From positions 121,383-185,382 of the forward strand of contig CANJSF010000004.1 in assembly GCA_947476925.1 (NCBI GenBank): a stretch of DNA of 64,000 nucleotides, given 5' to 3'. Each line of letters begins with the position of its first letter. The stretch's first letter is position 1. Under the pieces are notes generated by a model. The model was not told where the DNA came from, ran no database searches, and saw only the letters and a list, made by a program, of their open reading frames with translations. This document shows positions 1 to 9,232 of the stretch, in pieces. A program made the position numbers and the translations under genes. Source of the DNA: Rhodospirillaceae bacterium. Lineage in GTDB: Bacteria > Pseudomonadota > Alphaproteobacteria > Rhodospirillales > Rhodospirillaceae.

Positions 1-78
1 AGTATCAACGCATCCCACGAAAGACGTCTATTCAACTATCACGAGCGGGTGGCGAAGCGATACATTTAGGCCTATATT

Positions 79-403
79 GGCTACGCCGCTTCGGCGGCTA
101 TAGCGCTAAACGTATTGCGAAATAAGCGTTTCGGACCCGGGGGCAGTGCCCGGCGGCTCCACCATTTACCGGCCCGCGCCGACTTAACAGTCCGTCGCAG
201 GTCGCTGTGGGGCCGATCCAGGATCGACGGGCGTGGTAAAGGCAATGCTTGTTCTCGGCATGGTACCGCCGTTATCGGGCCAAATCTAGAAGTGCCAACG
301 ACAACGTTGCACTCGTTGAGGACGTCCGTCTCGCCGCCTAACGGCAGCTAGACTATATGTCCAAAGCGCGGTTCGGGGGGCACCGGGCAACAGAAGCCCC
401 CCA
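79..403 (+). ncRNA. ssrA: tmRNA, two-piece permuted form
   Basis: Rescues stalled ribosomes and tags the nascent chain for proteolysis. The gene is circularly permuted: the acceptor piece comes first and ends in CCA at 162-164; the piece with the tag frame starts at GGGGCC (209). Acceptor stem 209-215 pairs fully (one G-U) with 154-160. A T arm is seen at 137-153 (5-bp stem, 7-nt loop). Helix P2 forms between 242-248 and 112-118. The tag frame starts at GCC 294 and stops at TAA 339-341, reading ANDNVALVEDVRLAA. A pseudoknot-type stem 375-381/396-402 closes the 3' end. The stretch 165-208 is the spacer removed on maturation. The 5' end of the acceptor piece is a guess based on a UUCG hairpin at 80-104. 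The permuted order is known in Alphaproteobacteria and some other lineages. Confidence 0.93.
294..341 (+). other. tmRNA tag reading frame
   Basis: Internal frame of the tmRNA translated after ribosome transfer. It encodes ANDNVALVEDVRLAA and a TAA stop. The AND-N start resembles the adaptor-contact part of alphaproteobacterial tags, and the terminal LAA is the ClpX/ClpA recognition end. The middle part differs from the usual acidic/aromatic alpha-type segment. Confidence 0.9.
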
Positions 404-504
404 CTTTATCTTCTCTTGCTAACGCATTTTAGACCATTGCAGTCGGTTTCGCCGCGAGGGAAAATGCGCCCGATGATTCGATGACCTGGGATTGAACGTA
501 TAAG

Positions 505-1074
505 ATGGCCGTGTCGACACTCAGCTACGAGCGGATGGTAGAAGACGCGCTGCGTGGCGTATTGCGCCAAGCCTTGCGGCTAACAGCGGCGCAAGGCTTG
601 CCCGGCTCGCACCACTTTTACATTACCTTCGACACGACGCATCCGGGGGTCCGTATCCCTGAAAGTTTGCGGGCGTTGCACCCCAACGAAATGACCATCG
701 TGCTGCAGCACCAGTTTTGGGACTTACAGGTCACCGATGAAGGCTTTGAAATTACGCTGAGCTTTTCGGGCGTCAGCCAACGGCTGAAAATGCCCTTTGC
801 CGCCGTAACGGCCTTTGCCGATCCACATGCGAAGTTTGGCTTGCAGTTTCACGTCGAGTTCGAAGAAAAAACCGGCACGGACGAAGATGCCGAGGCGATC
901 GCGCGCGACGAAAAGAAAATCACCAGCAGCGTGGCGCCCCTTCAAGTTAATGATGCGAAGGCCAAAGAGACCAAACCTAAAGAAGTCGCTCGCCCAACCA
1001 TTGTGCGCTCGACGCCTGAAGATACGCCGCCCGGCGCGAATGTCGTCACGCTGGACACCTTCCGCAAAAAATAG
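505..1074 (+). CDS. sspB: ClpXP adaptor SspB, alpha type
   Basis: Adaptor that binds the ssrA tag and tethers tagged proteins to the ClpXP protease. Residues about 10-125 form the compact SspB fold, with the conserved segments SHHFYITFDT, GVRIPESLR and the MTIVLQHQFWDL stretch. Residues 130-170 are a charged, low-complexity linker. The end, VVTLDTFRKK, looks like the conserved tail that docks on the ClpX N domain. At 189 aa it fits the alpha-type family, longer in the linker than some. It lies directly after ssrA, so the tag and its adaptor are encoded side by side. Start ATG 505; no strong ribosome site is seen. Confidence 0.92.
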   Translation: MAVSTLSYERMVEDALRGVLRQALRLTAAQGLPGSHHFYITFDTTHPGVRIPESLRALHPNEMTIVLQHQFWDLQVTDEGFEITLSFSGVSQRLKMPFAAVTAFADPHAKFGLQFHVEFEEKTGTDEDAEAIARDEKKITSSVAPLQVNDAKAKETKPKEVARPTIVRSTPEDTPPGANVVTLDTFRKK

Positions 1075-1107
1075 CTCGACGCTTTTGATCTAGAATTGGA
1101 CCCGCTC

Positions 1108-2718
1108 ATGCTCGACGCCGCGTTCTCCGAGATATTTCCGCTTGGCCCTGACACCACGCCCTATCGCAAGCTATCGAGCGAGGGCGTGGCACTTGAGACA
1201 TTCCGTAATCAAAAACTTGTCACTGTGTCGGCAGCAGCGATCACCGGCCTGACGGCTGAAGCCTTCCGCGATGTCTCGCACCTGTTGCGCCCGGGCCACC
1301 TGAAACAACTCCGCGCGATCATGGATGATCCCGATGCGTCCCCCAACGATCGGTTTGTCGCCTTGGAACTGATGAAAAACGCCAACATCTCGGCGGGCTT
1401 TGTCCTGCCCATGTGCCAAGACACCGGCACGGCAATTGTGATGGGCAAAAAGGGCCAGAACATCTTCACTGAAGGCGACGACGCGGCGGCCATATCAACA
1501 GGCGTTGCGGACGCCTACAAAAAACTCAACCTACGTTATTCCCAGATGACGCCGACGTCATTGTTTGACGAAAAAAACACCGGCAATAACTTACCCGCGC
1601 AGATCGACCTGTATGCCGTGCCGGGCGACACCTACAAATTTATGTTTATGGCCAAGGGTGGCGGCTCGGCCAACAAAACGTTCCTGTTTCAAAAAACCAA
1701 ATCGCTGTTGAACCCCGCCGGGATCAAGAAATTTCTAGACGAAGAAATTCGCCATATCGGCACGTCAGCCTGTCCGCCCTATCACTTAGCAATAGTTATT
1801 GGCGGCACGTCTGCCGAGATGACACTCAAAACCGTGAAGCTCGCCTCGGCACGTTATCTAGACAACCTGCCCACGCAAGGCGGGCTGCATGGCCAGGCGT
1901 TCCGCGACATCGCAATGGAGCAAGAAGTGCTGGCCATGACGCGCAGCATGGGCATTGGCGCGCAGTTTGGCGGGAAGTATTACTGCCATGATGTGCGTGT
2001 GATCCGCCTGCCGCGTCATGGTGCTTCGTGCCCGGTGGGGATTGGTGTGTCGTGTTCTGCCGACCGGCAGATGTTAGGCAAGATCAGCAAAGACGGCGTA
2101 TACCTTGAGCAACTGGAAACCAACCCGGCGCAATACTTGCCCGAGGTGCGCGAAGAAAAGCTATCGAGCGACGTGGTGAAGATTGATCTTAACAGGCCCA
2201 TGGCCGAGATCCGCAAAACACTGTCACAGTATCCGATCAAAACGCGCGTGTCGCTCAGTGGGCCCATGGTGGTGGCGCGCGACATTGCGCACGCCAAATT
2301 GAAAGAGCGCATTGATGCGGGCCAAGGCCTGCCCGACTATATGAAAAACCATCCGGTGTATTACGCCGGGCCGGCTAAGACACCTACAGGCTATGCGTCG
2401 GGTTCATTTGGTCCCACCACGGCTGGCCGCATGGATAGCTATGTCGACGACTTGCAAACACACGGCGGGTCGATGGTGATGCTGGCCAAAGGCAATCGTT
2501 CGAAAGCCGTAACCGATGCGTGCAAAAAGCATGGCGGCTTTTATTTGGGCTCCATCGGTGGGGCAGCGGCCAGCCTTGCCGAAAAGTCCATCAAAAAAGT
2601 CGAGGTGATCGAGTACCCCGAACTCGGCATGGAAGCGATTTGGAAAATTGAAGTGGAAGACTTCCCTGCGTTCGTCGTCGTGGACGACAAGGGCAATGAT
2701 TTTTTTGGGAAGTTGTGA
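1108..2718 (+). CDS. Class I fumarate hydratase ([4Fe-4S])
   Basis: Reversible hydration of fumarate to L-malate in the TCA cycle, cytoplasmic, oxygen-sensitive iron-sulfur type. Cys residues near 103, 222 and 316 (in [15 protein letters not shown] and SCSADRQ) keep the spacing of the cluster ligands of E. coli FumA. About 536 aa from the ATG at 1108, near the usual length of about 550. A TTG at 1096 would add four residues (MDPL); I prefer the ATG since neither has a clear ribosome site. Downstream lies a small DUF4287-like gene after 9 bases, probably cotranscribed. A class II fumarase follows 1.9 kb further on, so the organism has both iron-dependent and iron-independent forms. Confidence 0.93.
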   Translation: MLDAAFSEIFPLGPDTTPYRKLSSEGVALETFRNQKLVTVSAAAITGLTAEAFRDVSHLLRPGHLKQLRAIMDDPDASPNDRFVALELMKNANISAGFVLPMCQDTGTAIVMGKKGQNIFTEGDDAAAISTGVADAYKKLNLRYSQMTPTSLFDEKNTGNNLPAQIDLYAVPGDTYKFMFMAKGGGSANKTFLFQKTKSLLNPAGIKKFLDEEIRHIGTSACPPYHLAIVIGGTSAEMTLKTVKLASARYLDNLPTQGGLHGQAFRDIAMEQEVLAMTRSMGIGAQFGGKYYCHDVRVIRLPRHGASCPVGIGVSCSADRQMLGKISKDGVYLEQLETNPAQYLPEVREEKLSSDVVKIDLNRPMAEIRKTLSQYPIKTRVSLSGPMVVARDIAHAKLKERIDAGQGLPDYMKNHPVYYAGPAKTPTGYASGSFGPTTAGRMDSYVDDLQTHGGSMVMLAKGNRSKAVTDACKKHGGFYLGSIGGAAASLAEKSIKKVEVIEYPELGMEAIWKIEVEDFPAFVVVDDKGNDFFGKL

Positions 2719-2727
2719 GTTAAAGTT

Positions 2728-2940
2728 ATGGTGAAAGCTGACTATTGGGACGTTAGCGACGAGCAAGTCGTTGAAAAAACCGGCAAGCCGATCGAGCATT
2801 GGATGAAAGTGCTGAAAAAGTTCCAGGCGGCAAAGAAAAATTCCAACGACGTCGTGGAACATCTGCAAAACGATCACGATGTCCCGCGCTATTGGGCGCG
2901 GACACTGACAACCAACTTTCTTAAAAAAGCGGTGGAATAA
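2728..2940 (+). CDS. DUF4287-like small protein
   Basis: A 70-aa basic, mostly helical protein with no signal peptide. The central segment, VEKTGKPIEHWMKVLKK followed by NDVVEHLQNDHDVPRYWARTL, has the TGK...W and H-D-V...W-A spacing I associate with DUF4287, a family without a firmly known function. It begins 9 bases after the class I fumarase stop and likely shares its transcript. Start ATG 2728. The link to fumarase is positional only. Confidence 0.7.
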   Translation: MVKADYWDVSDEQVVEKTGKPIEHWMKVLKKFQAAKKNSNDVVEHLQNDHDVPRYWARTLTTNFLKKAVE

Positions 2941-2988
2941 GCGAGACGATCCCCCGGCATCCAATCGGGGCGCAACGCAGCGAGCGCG

Positions 2989-3882
2989 TTACTTATTTGG
3001 TTTCAAAGCATGAACCACATAAGGCCAGAACACATTCAGCGCCAACCCGCTCATCACTAGCCCAGCGGCGATGAGTTTCCACGCGGGCAATGGTTCGCCC
3101 AAAAACAATGCCGAAGCCCCGATGCCAAACACCGGCACCAACAGCGACATCGGCGCGATGGATGCCGCCGGGTAGCGCACCAGCAACCAGCCCCACACCG
3201 CAAAGCCGAACAAACTGTTGCCCCAGGATTGATAGAAAATGGCGCCCCAAACGGTTGGCGTCATACTGGCCAACGCAAGTTGGTCGGCCCCCCAACCTTC
3301 GAAGATCAAAGAGAGCACGAGCAAAGGCGGCACCGCAAACATGCTCGACCACGCCACGTAGGCGACCATGTTAATGCGCCCCGCGTTCTTCGACGCCATG
3401 TTGCCCAAGCCCCATGATAAAGCAGCCACGAGGACAATGCCCAAACCCAACGGCGTAGTTGAGCCATCTGTATGCATGACGATGACACCCATGCCAGCCC
3501 CCGCCAGCATCAGCGCAATAATTTGCGCAAGGCGCACACGTTCGCCGCTGACGATCATGGCCAGGCCAATCGTAAACAGGGCGTTGGTTTGCACCACCAG
3601 CGACGCCAACCCCGGCGAAATGTGGCCGTTTAGAGCGATATACAGCAGACCAAATTGCCCGACGCCGATAAACAAGCCGTACGAAATGAGATTGCGCCAA
3701 CTCACCAGAGGGCGCGGAATAAAGAAGACCGCCGGGAAAAAGGCGAACGTAAAACGCAATCCCGCAAACAATAGCGGCGGCAGGTGGTCCAGCCCGGCCT
3801 TGATGACAACGAAGTTCGTTCCCCACACCGCGACCACCAGCAGCGCGAGAAATAGGTGACGAATGGGAACAGCAGGAGACAT
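2989..3882 (-). CDS. eamA: EamA-type exporter (DMT superfamily)
   Basis: Inner membrane transporter of the drug/metabolite family with ten predicted membrane helices in two EamA repeats. The start, LLVVAVWGTNFVVIKAGL, and the segments PPLLFAGLRF, GLASLVVQT and APMSLLVPVFG closely follow E. coli EamA, an O-acetylserine/cysteine exporter; transport of those substrates here is inferred. The frame is open up to 4047, but the ATG at 3882 (MSPAVPIRHLF) gives the family-typical N terminus, 297 aa, and avoids overlap with the divergent hydrolase gene starting at 3953. Confidence 0.85.
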   Translation of the reverse strand: MSPAVPIRHLFLALLVVAVWGTNFVVIKAGLDHLPPLLFAGLRFTFAFFPAVFFIPRPLVSWRNLISYGLFIGVGQFGLLYIALNGHISPGLASLVVQTNALFTIGLAMIVSGERVRLAQIIALMLAGAGMGVIVMHTDGSTTPLGLGIVLVAALSWGLGNMASKNAGRINMVAYVAWSSMFAVPPLLVLSLIFEGWGADQLALASMTPTVWGAIFYQSWGNSLFGFAVWGWLLVRYPAASIAPMSLLVPVFGIGASALFLGEPLPAWKLIAAGLVMSGLALNVFWPYVVHALKPNK

Positions 3883-3952
3883 TGGGGCCACGGAGGTGCT
3901 TAAATGACTTAAGCCTCTATAAACCACAAACAGCATTGAGGAACCATTCAAC

Positions 3953-4585
3953 GTGACGCCACCGGCCATTGGTTTTCTGTGGACTGGACCCGTAACAGCC
4001 AGAACAACAGTATTGTTGGCGCACGGCGCAGGCGCGCCGATGGACACCCCTTTTATGACTTTTATGGCCGAAGGTTTGGCGCGCCATGATTGCCGCGTCG
4101 GGCGCTTCGAGTTCCCTTACATGGCCGAGCGTCGACAAACCGGCAAACGCAAACCACCCAACACGGCGCAAGTGTTGATGGACACCTGGCGTGCAGCAAT
4201 AAACACATGCCGCGCCAAACAGGTTGTCATCGGCGGCAAGTCCATGGGCGGACGTATCGCAAGCATGATCGCCGATGACGCCGACGTCAAAGGATTGGTA
4301 TGCTTGGGCTACCCGTTTTATGGCGCAGGGCGGCGCGACAAACCACGGATCGCGCATCTGGAGACATTGAAAACGCCAACGCTGATCTGCCAGGGCGAGC
4401 GTGACAAATTGGGTGATCGTGTGGAGGTGGAAACACTCAAACTTTCGCGCAAAATCGCTCTTCATTGGTGCCCGGATGGCGATCACGACCTCAAGCCTCG
4501 CAAAGCCTCGGGCCGCACGCACGAGCAAAATCTAAACGGCGCGCTTGACGCCATAGTTCGTTTTCTCGCAGCTTTGCCGCCATGA
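3953..4585 (+). CDS. Alpha/beta hydrolase, KANL3/Tex30-like
   Basis: Small cytoplasmic alpha/beta hydrolase of 210 aa, substrate unknown. The oxyanion/strand-3 motif [11 protein letters not shown] (about 21-31), the nucleophile elbow GGKSMGGR (Ser near 96) and a late His in [10 protein letters not shown] are visible, as in the Tex30/KANL3-like dienelactone hydrolase-related group. GTG start at 3953, 12 bases after a GAGG. It is divergent from eamA and its end overlaps the fumC start by 4 bases, suggesting translational coupling with fumC. Confidence 0.8.
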   Translation: MTPPAIGFLWTGPVTARTTVLLAHGAGAPMDTPFMTFMAEGLARHDCRVGRFEFPYMAERRQTGKRKPPNTAQVLMDTWRAAINTCRAKQVVIGGKSMGGRIASMIADDADVKGLVCLGYPFYGAGRRDKPRIAHLETLKTPTLICQGERDKLGDRVEVETLKLSRKIALHWCPDGDHDLKPRKASGRTHEQNLNGALDAIVRFLAALPP

Positions 4586-5976
4586 CCAAAACCCGCAGCG
4601 AAACCGATTCCATGGGCGCGATTGACGTGCCCGCTGAGCGTTATTGGGGAGCGCAAACGCAACGCAGCTTAGGCAACTTCAAGATCGGCGGCGAACGAAT
4701 GCCGTTGCCGCTGATTCATGCGTTTGGCTTACAGAAAAAAGCGGCGGCGCAAGCGAACAAAGCCCTGGGCGAACTGCCGGACAATATTGCTGACGCCATC
4801 GCCGCCGCCGCCCAAGAAATTGTCGATGGCAAGCTCGACGCTGAGTTTCCGTTGGTGATTTGGCAAACAGGCTCGGGCACACAGACCAACATGAACTTGA
4901 ACGAGGTCATTGCGGGGCGAGCCAACGAAATATTGGGTCATGGGCGTGGCGGAAAATCGCCTATTCATCCCAACGATCATGTTAATCGTGGGCAGTCGTC
5001 GAACGATAGCTTCCCGACCGCCATGCACATTGCTGCCGTGATGCAGATCGAACACGGCCTGATCCCATCGCTGACAACACTACACGCCGCGCTCGATGCC
5101 AAAGCCAAAGCTTTCGTCGACATTGTGAAAATTGGCCGCACGCATATGCAAGACGCCACCCCCATGACCATGGGCCAGGAATTTTCGGGATATGCCGCGC
5201 AACTGAGTTATAGCTTGGCACGTATTCGCGGCGCATTGCCCGCACTTCTGCGCTTGGCGCAAGGAGGGACAGCGGTCGGCACGGGTCAGAATACGAATGC
5301 CAAATTTGCCGAACAGTTTTGCGCACAACTGCGCACGCTAACCGCCCTGCCCTTTACACCCGCACCAAATTTCTTCGAAGCGATGGCGGCGCATGACTCG
5401 CTTGTGGAATGCTCGGGCGCACTGAATACGATTGCCGTATCGCTGATGAAGATTGCCAATGACATTCGCCTTCTTGGCTCGGGGCCCCGGGCGGGCATTG
5501 GTGAATTGGCGCTCCCCGAAAACGAACCGGGCTCGTCGATCATGCCAGGCAAAGTAAACCCCACGCAGGCTGAAGCATTGACCATGGTGTGCGCGCAGGT
5601 GATGGGCAATCATACGACTGTGACCATCGCCGGCTCGCAAGGGCATTTGGAACTCAATGTCTACAAGCCAGTGATTATCGCTAATGTTTTGCGCTCTATT
5701 CGTTTGCTGGCTGATGCAGCGAAAAGCTTTGCCGAGAATTGCATCGCAGGCCTTGAGGTCAATCGCACGACCGTGCAGCGATACGTTGAGGAATCGCTCA
5801 TGCTCGTCACAGCCTTGGCTCCACATATTGGCTATGACAAAGCCGCTTCCATCGCGAAATTAGCACATCACGAGAATCTGACGTTAAAGCAAGCGGCACT
5901 TAAATTAGGTCACGTGAGTGCGGACGATTTTGAGCGCTGGGTGCGCGCGGGAGACATGATTGGGCCCTCCACTTGA
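4582..5976 (+). CDS. fumC: Class II fumarate hydratase
   Basis: Homotetrameric iron-independent fumarase interconverting fumarate and malate. The superfamily signature [11 protein letters not shown] lies near residue 317, next to the active-site Ser loop; further marks are [26 protein letters not shown] and NVYKPVI. At 464 aa it matches the family. ATG 4582 overlaps the hydrolase stop. It is the second fumarase of the region; in other bacteria the C-type enzyme is used under iron shortage or oxidative stress, but regulation here is not visible from the sequence. Confidence 0.96.
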   Translation: MTKTRSETDSMGAIDVPAERYWGAQTQRSLGNFKIGGERMPLPLIHAFGLQKKAAAQANKALGELPDNIADAIAAAAQEIVDGKLDAEFPLVIWQTGSGTQTNMNLNEVIAGRANEILGHGRGGKSPIHPNDHVNRGQSSNDSFPTAMHIAAVMQIEHGLIPSLTTLHAALDAKAKAFVDIVKIGRTHMQDATPMTMGQEFSGYAAQLSYSLARIRGALPALLRLAQGGTAVGTGQNTNAKFAEQFCAQLRTLTALPFTPAPNFFEAMAAHDSLVECSGALNTIAVSLMKIANDIRLLGSGPRAGIGELALPENEPGSSIMPGKVNPTQAEALTMVCAQVMGNHTTVTIAGSQGHLELNVYKPVIIANVLRSIRLLADAAKSFAENCIAGLEVNRTTVQRYVEESLMLVTALAPHIGYDKAASIAKLAHHENLTLKQAALKLGHVSADDFERWVRAGDMIGPST

Positions 5977-6191
5977 CCTCGGGCCAGATTCGCAAACGCT
6001 CGGTGACGCTATCGGGCCATCGCACAAGTGTGTCGGTGGAGGATGAATTTTGGGCCGTGCTCAAAACACTTGCACAGACGGAAAAGATAACAGTCGCAGA
6101 CCTTCTGACGCGCATTGATGCAGAACGGCCTGGAAATTTATCCAGCGCCATCCGACTGCACGTGTTGAAGTCGCTGCAAGCTCAGCGCTGA
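5973..6191 (+). CDS. Ribbon-helix-helix domain protein
   Basis: A 72-aa protein with the strand [19 protein letters not shown] and two helices ([11 protein letters not shown] and [11 protein letters not shown]), the pattern of the RHH_4 family (aryl-sulfate sulfotransferase-like RHH). The sequence fits a small DNA-binding or regulatory protein; targets are unknown. It starts with TTG at 5973, overlapping the fumC TGA, so it is probably coupled to fumC. Its end overlaps the 3' end of the convergent AsmA-like gene by 10 bases. Confidence 0.75.
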   Translation: MTSGQIRKRSVTLSGHRTSVSVEDEFWAVLKTLAQTEKITVADLLTRIDAERPGNLSSAIRLHVLKSLQAQR

Positions 6192-9100
6192 TCCAGATCG
6201 AGCTTAATGGTCGGCGTCGCCATTGGGCCCGTGATGGTCATTGGCACGCTGGGAGGCAGCACCAATTGCGCTGAGGGCCCAGCGATAAGGCCACGATCGC
6301 GCAACCTGAGGGTACCCATGAGGTCGAAGGTCTGCTCGCGCATATTCACAGCCCCCATAAACGTGCCGCCATAGGCGTTCGATTGAACTTTCAGGTCTTG
6401 CGTTGTCGCAACACCATTTGAAATGGAAAACGAGGCAGACGCTTCTTGCCGGGCGACGATTGAACCGGTCGGCGATTCAGCATGAGCCGCAGCTGCTATC
6501 GGCGCAAAAACGCCTGCAAATTTCAGCGCCGCATTGGCGGGCACTGCCATCTTGAACGTGCCAGCGCCTGACAGTGCGGCGAGCCAGCCCAAAGGCGTGG
6601 GCGCGGCGGCACTAAAACTAATTGTGAGATCAGCCTGTGCCTTTGATGGCGCGGCTTGCACACCAAACACTCGCAATGGATCAGCACCACCAAGGACAAT
6701 TTGCCCCTGCAATTGATGCAAGCTCGTGTTATTGACCCCATTGGGGGATTTGGACCACTTCAAGCCCGCTTGCGCTGGTCCGCCGAATAATTTGCCCTGC
6801 CATTCAGCAAGTTCAATGGAATCTAAAGCGGCGACGAAACGCGCGCTAAAGGCACTTGCATCGAGAAGAGACGTCTTTAAACGCGTTCCAGCATAGGTGA
6901 TCTCGCCTTGCCATGCGCCAGGCGGCGGAATAGGCATCACGGGCAAGGGCGTAAGAGCCGTGAAGTCAATGTCAATGTCGGCAATGTTGACGTTAACCAA
7001 TTTTGGCTGAGCGGCCCGATCGACTTCGACCTTCCCACTCAAATGATTGCGACCAATCGATGCGGCAATATCGGCAACTTCGACTTTCTTGCCATCAAGT
7101 TTGATTTTTGCGGAAATGGCCATGGGCCCATCGAGCGCACTTGTGAACTTGACGCCCGGCCACGCCGCACTGCGCAATTGACTCGCGTTGGGATGTGAAA
7201 CATCCAACGTTGCATTGAGCTTTGCATCGCGCTCCGTAAAGCTGGCCCTACCGCGCAAGCTGCCTGTGACACTGCCCAATTTGCCATCCACGGACACTGT
7301 TGCATCGAGAAGCGAGCCATTGATGGCCCCCGCCACCGACCATGGCGCAAGGGCGCGCAAGGGGGCCGACAGTTCTGAACGTGTCGCTCGCGCAAAACGC
7401 GCGACATCGCCAATCTTCACATCAAACTGCAAGCGTTCGGCCGTCGGCACACCGTCGAGGTTCTTGATCTTGCCACCCAAAAATGCCGCGGCTCCGGAGG
7501 CATCGGTGAACGCGATGGAACGAATATCAATCACACCATCGCCAAACGCGACGTCGACGCCCAACGGTCCGGCCAACACATCGCGCCAGGTAAGCGACGG
7601 CACAGCGACGCGTACCAGCCCACGTTGGGATGTGAGGTTTCCCAACCACGGCACCAAAGGATTAATGCCATAACCCGAATTTTGCGCGTTGGACGTAGGC
7701 GATAAGCCAATGATCGCGTTGATACCCTGCTTGACGAGCGGCGCATAGGCATCCAAGGCTAAACGATCAACGTCAAGGTCGATCGCAAAAGGCGCGGCCT
7801 TGTCCCTGCTAAACGAAATGCGGCCCGTGGCTTGGGTCGCGTCAAACGCGACGAGCAGGTCGCTCAGCACTGTTAGCTTCTCATTGTTTTGAATCAGTCC
7901 GCTCGCAGAAAAGCTGCTAAGGCGATCTGCCGGTATGGCAGCACTGTCGATGCCAAGCCAGTTCAGAAAACTGCGCACGTCCTGGATGTCGCCTCGCCAC
8001 GAGCCTGTGAATCCCGCATCTTCGGACGCTGCAGTCCATAACCCGGCCAATGTGATGCGCGCTTGCCCCGGCAGCGTTATGGCCGCATTGCGAATGGCCC
8101 ACTCGGAATTGCTGTGCGAGAGATCAACACTGAAGTCGCGCAAGGCCTGATTGCCAGACTTGATCACCGTGCCGTTGATCTTGATGCCAGCCGTCCAATT
8201 TGTCTGCGGCCAAAAGCCTGCACCGGTAGTCGCTTGAACTTTTGAGTTTGAGGGGGGCGCAATCGGTAACCATTGCGCTGCGTCGATGTTCGTGAGTTCC
8301 AGATCAAGATTCAATTTGGGCTGTGTGGCGAAGTCGAAACTGCCGAACAGTCGCGCAGTCTGATCGCCAAACGTGACATCGCCATTGGCGAGTGTGAGTC
8401 GCTGCTCGTCCACTTCGATGTCCGAAGACACCGAAAGCGGCTGTGTCGACCACGTCCAACGGCTCAGGTCATCGTTGGCAAAGGCTGTTAAACTTACCGC
8501 ATCGGCTACGCGCAGCGCTGAAAGTGATGCACGACCCTTGAATGAAGGCGATCGACCGTCCACCAGTGAAACTGCCCCCGACAGGTCAATCGCAACATCG
8601 GCCTCCGGCAATTTCAAAGTCAGCTGACAATTGCGTGAATTGCTTTTGGTTGGCACACCCAACTTGCCATCGAACGTGATGGGTATTCCGTTGACAACGC
8701 CGCTGGTCGTCCACACCAGCGCGCCGCTGGCTGACGGCGTCAGCGACGCATCGAGCCCTTCGACGAGCAGCGGAGAAGGAGTGCGGTGCAATCTCAGGCG
8801 CGCATGATCAAGTCTTAGCGGTGGCAATGTGCCGTTCGGCGCAATGAAAACCGGCAGATCAATCTCGGGCCGGCGAAGTGTGAGCGTTTCGATCGAGTAG
8901 CGGCCAAGGGCAAGATCGCGCCAGCTCAAGTCAGCCCGAACCTCACCCGCCGACAGCGCAATGCGCGAGCCATCGTACGCATTAGTCGCAACATCCCGAA
9001 TGATTAACTGCGGGCCGGGTATCAGCGACAGAAAAACATCGCCCCGCACATTCACGTCTTGGCCTAGTGCGCGACTCAGCTCAGCCGCAATGGTCGGCGT

Positions 9101-9211
9101 GAGTGAGCGCAAATCTATTAGGCGCGGCGCAAAAACCAACGCAAGCCCAAGAACTGCGACAAGGAAAGCGGCAAAGACAAGCGCGGTCCGTGGAGTGCCG
9201 GACGATGTCAC
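6182..9211 (-). CDS. AsmA family protein
   Basis: Large (1009 aa) envelope protein anchored by one N-terminal membrane helix (about 9-30, TALVFAAFLVAVLGLALVFA), the rest periplasmic beta-strand-rich repeats. The N-terminal block LTPTIAAELSRALGQDV...GDVFLSLIPGPQLIIRDV is the typical AsmA start, and the C-terminal region resembles the AsmA_2 domain. AsmA-type proteins span the periplasm and are linked to phospholipid traffic to the outer membrane. It is followed upstream, after a 21-base gap, by the acyl-CoA dehydrogenase gene on the same strand and may be cotranscribed with it. Confidence 0.87.
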   Translation of the reverse strand: MTSSGTPRTALVFAAFLVAVLGLALVFAPRLIDLRSLTPTIAAELSRALGQDVNVRGDVFLSLIPGPQLIIRDVATNAYDGSRIALSAGEVRADLSWRDLALGRYSIETLTLRRPEIDLPVFIAPNGTLPPLRLDHARLRLHRTPSPLLVEGLDASLTPSASGALVWTTSGVVNGIPITFDGKLGVPTKSNSRNCQLTLKLPEADVAIDLSGAVSLVDGRSPSFKGRASLSALRVADAVSLTAFANDDLSRWTWSTQPLSVSSDIEVDEQRLTLANGDVTFGDQTARLFGSFDFATQPKLNLDLELTNIDAAQWLPIAPPSNSKVQATTGAGFWPQTNWTAGIKINGTVIKSGNQALRDFSVDLSHSNSEWAIRNAAITLPGQARITLAGLWTAASEDAGFTGSWRGDIQDVRSFLNWLGIDSAAIPADRLSSFSASGLIQNNEKLTVLSDLLVAFDATQATGRISFSRDKAAPFAIDLDVDRLALDAYAPLVKQGINAIIGLSPTSNAQNSGYGINPLVPWLGNLTSQRGLVRVAVPSLTWRDVLAGPLGVDVAFGDGVIDIRSIAFTDASGAAAFLGGKIKNLDGVPTAERLQFDVKIGDVARFARATRSELSAPLRALAPWSVAGAINGSLLDATVSVDGKLGSVTGSLRGRASFTERDAKLNATLDVSHPNASQLRSAAWPGVKFTSALDGPMAISAKIKLDGKKVEVADIAASIGRNHLSGKVEVDRAAQPKLVNVNIADIDIDFTALTPLPVMPIPPPGAWQGEITYAGTRLKTSLLDASAFSARFVAALDSIELAEWQGKLFGGPAQAGLKWSKSPNGVNNTSLHQLQGQIVLGGADPLRVFGVQAAPSKAQADLTISFSAAAPTPLGWLAALSGAGTFKMAVPANAALKFAGVFAPIAAAAHAESPTGSIVARQEASASFSISNGVATTQDLKVQSNAYGGTFMGAVNMREQTFDLMGTLRLRDRGLIAGPSAQLVLPPSVPMTITGPMATPTIKLDLDQR

Positions 9212-9232
9212 GGGTTTTGAATCTAGATCTGA

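Noticed and set aside
115..351. Open reading frame of 78 codons over the tmRNA
   Set aside because: It lies inside the tmRNA gene and its protein has no family character; the RNA explains the region.
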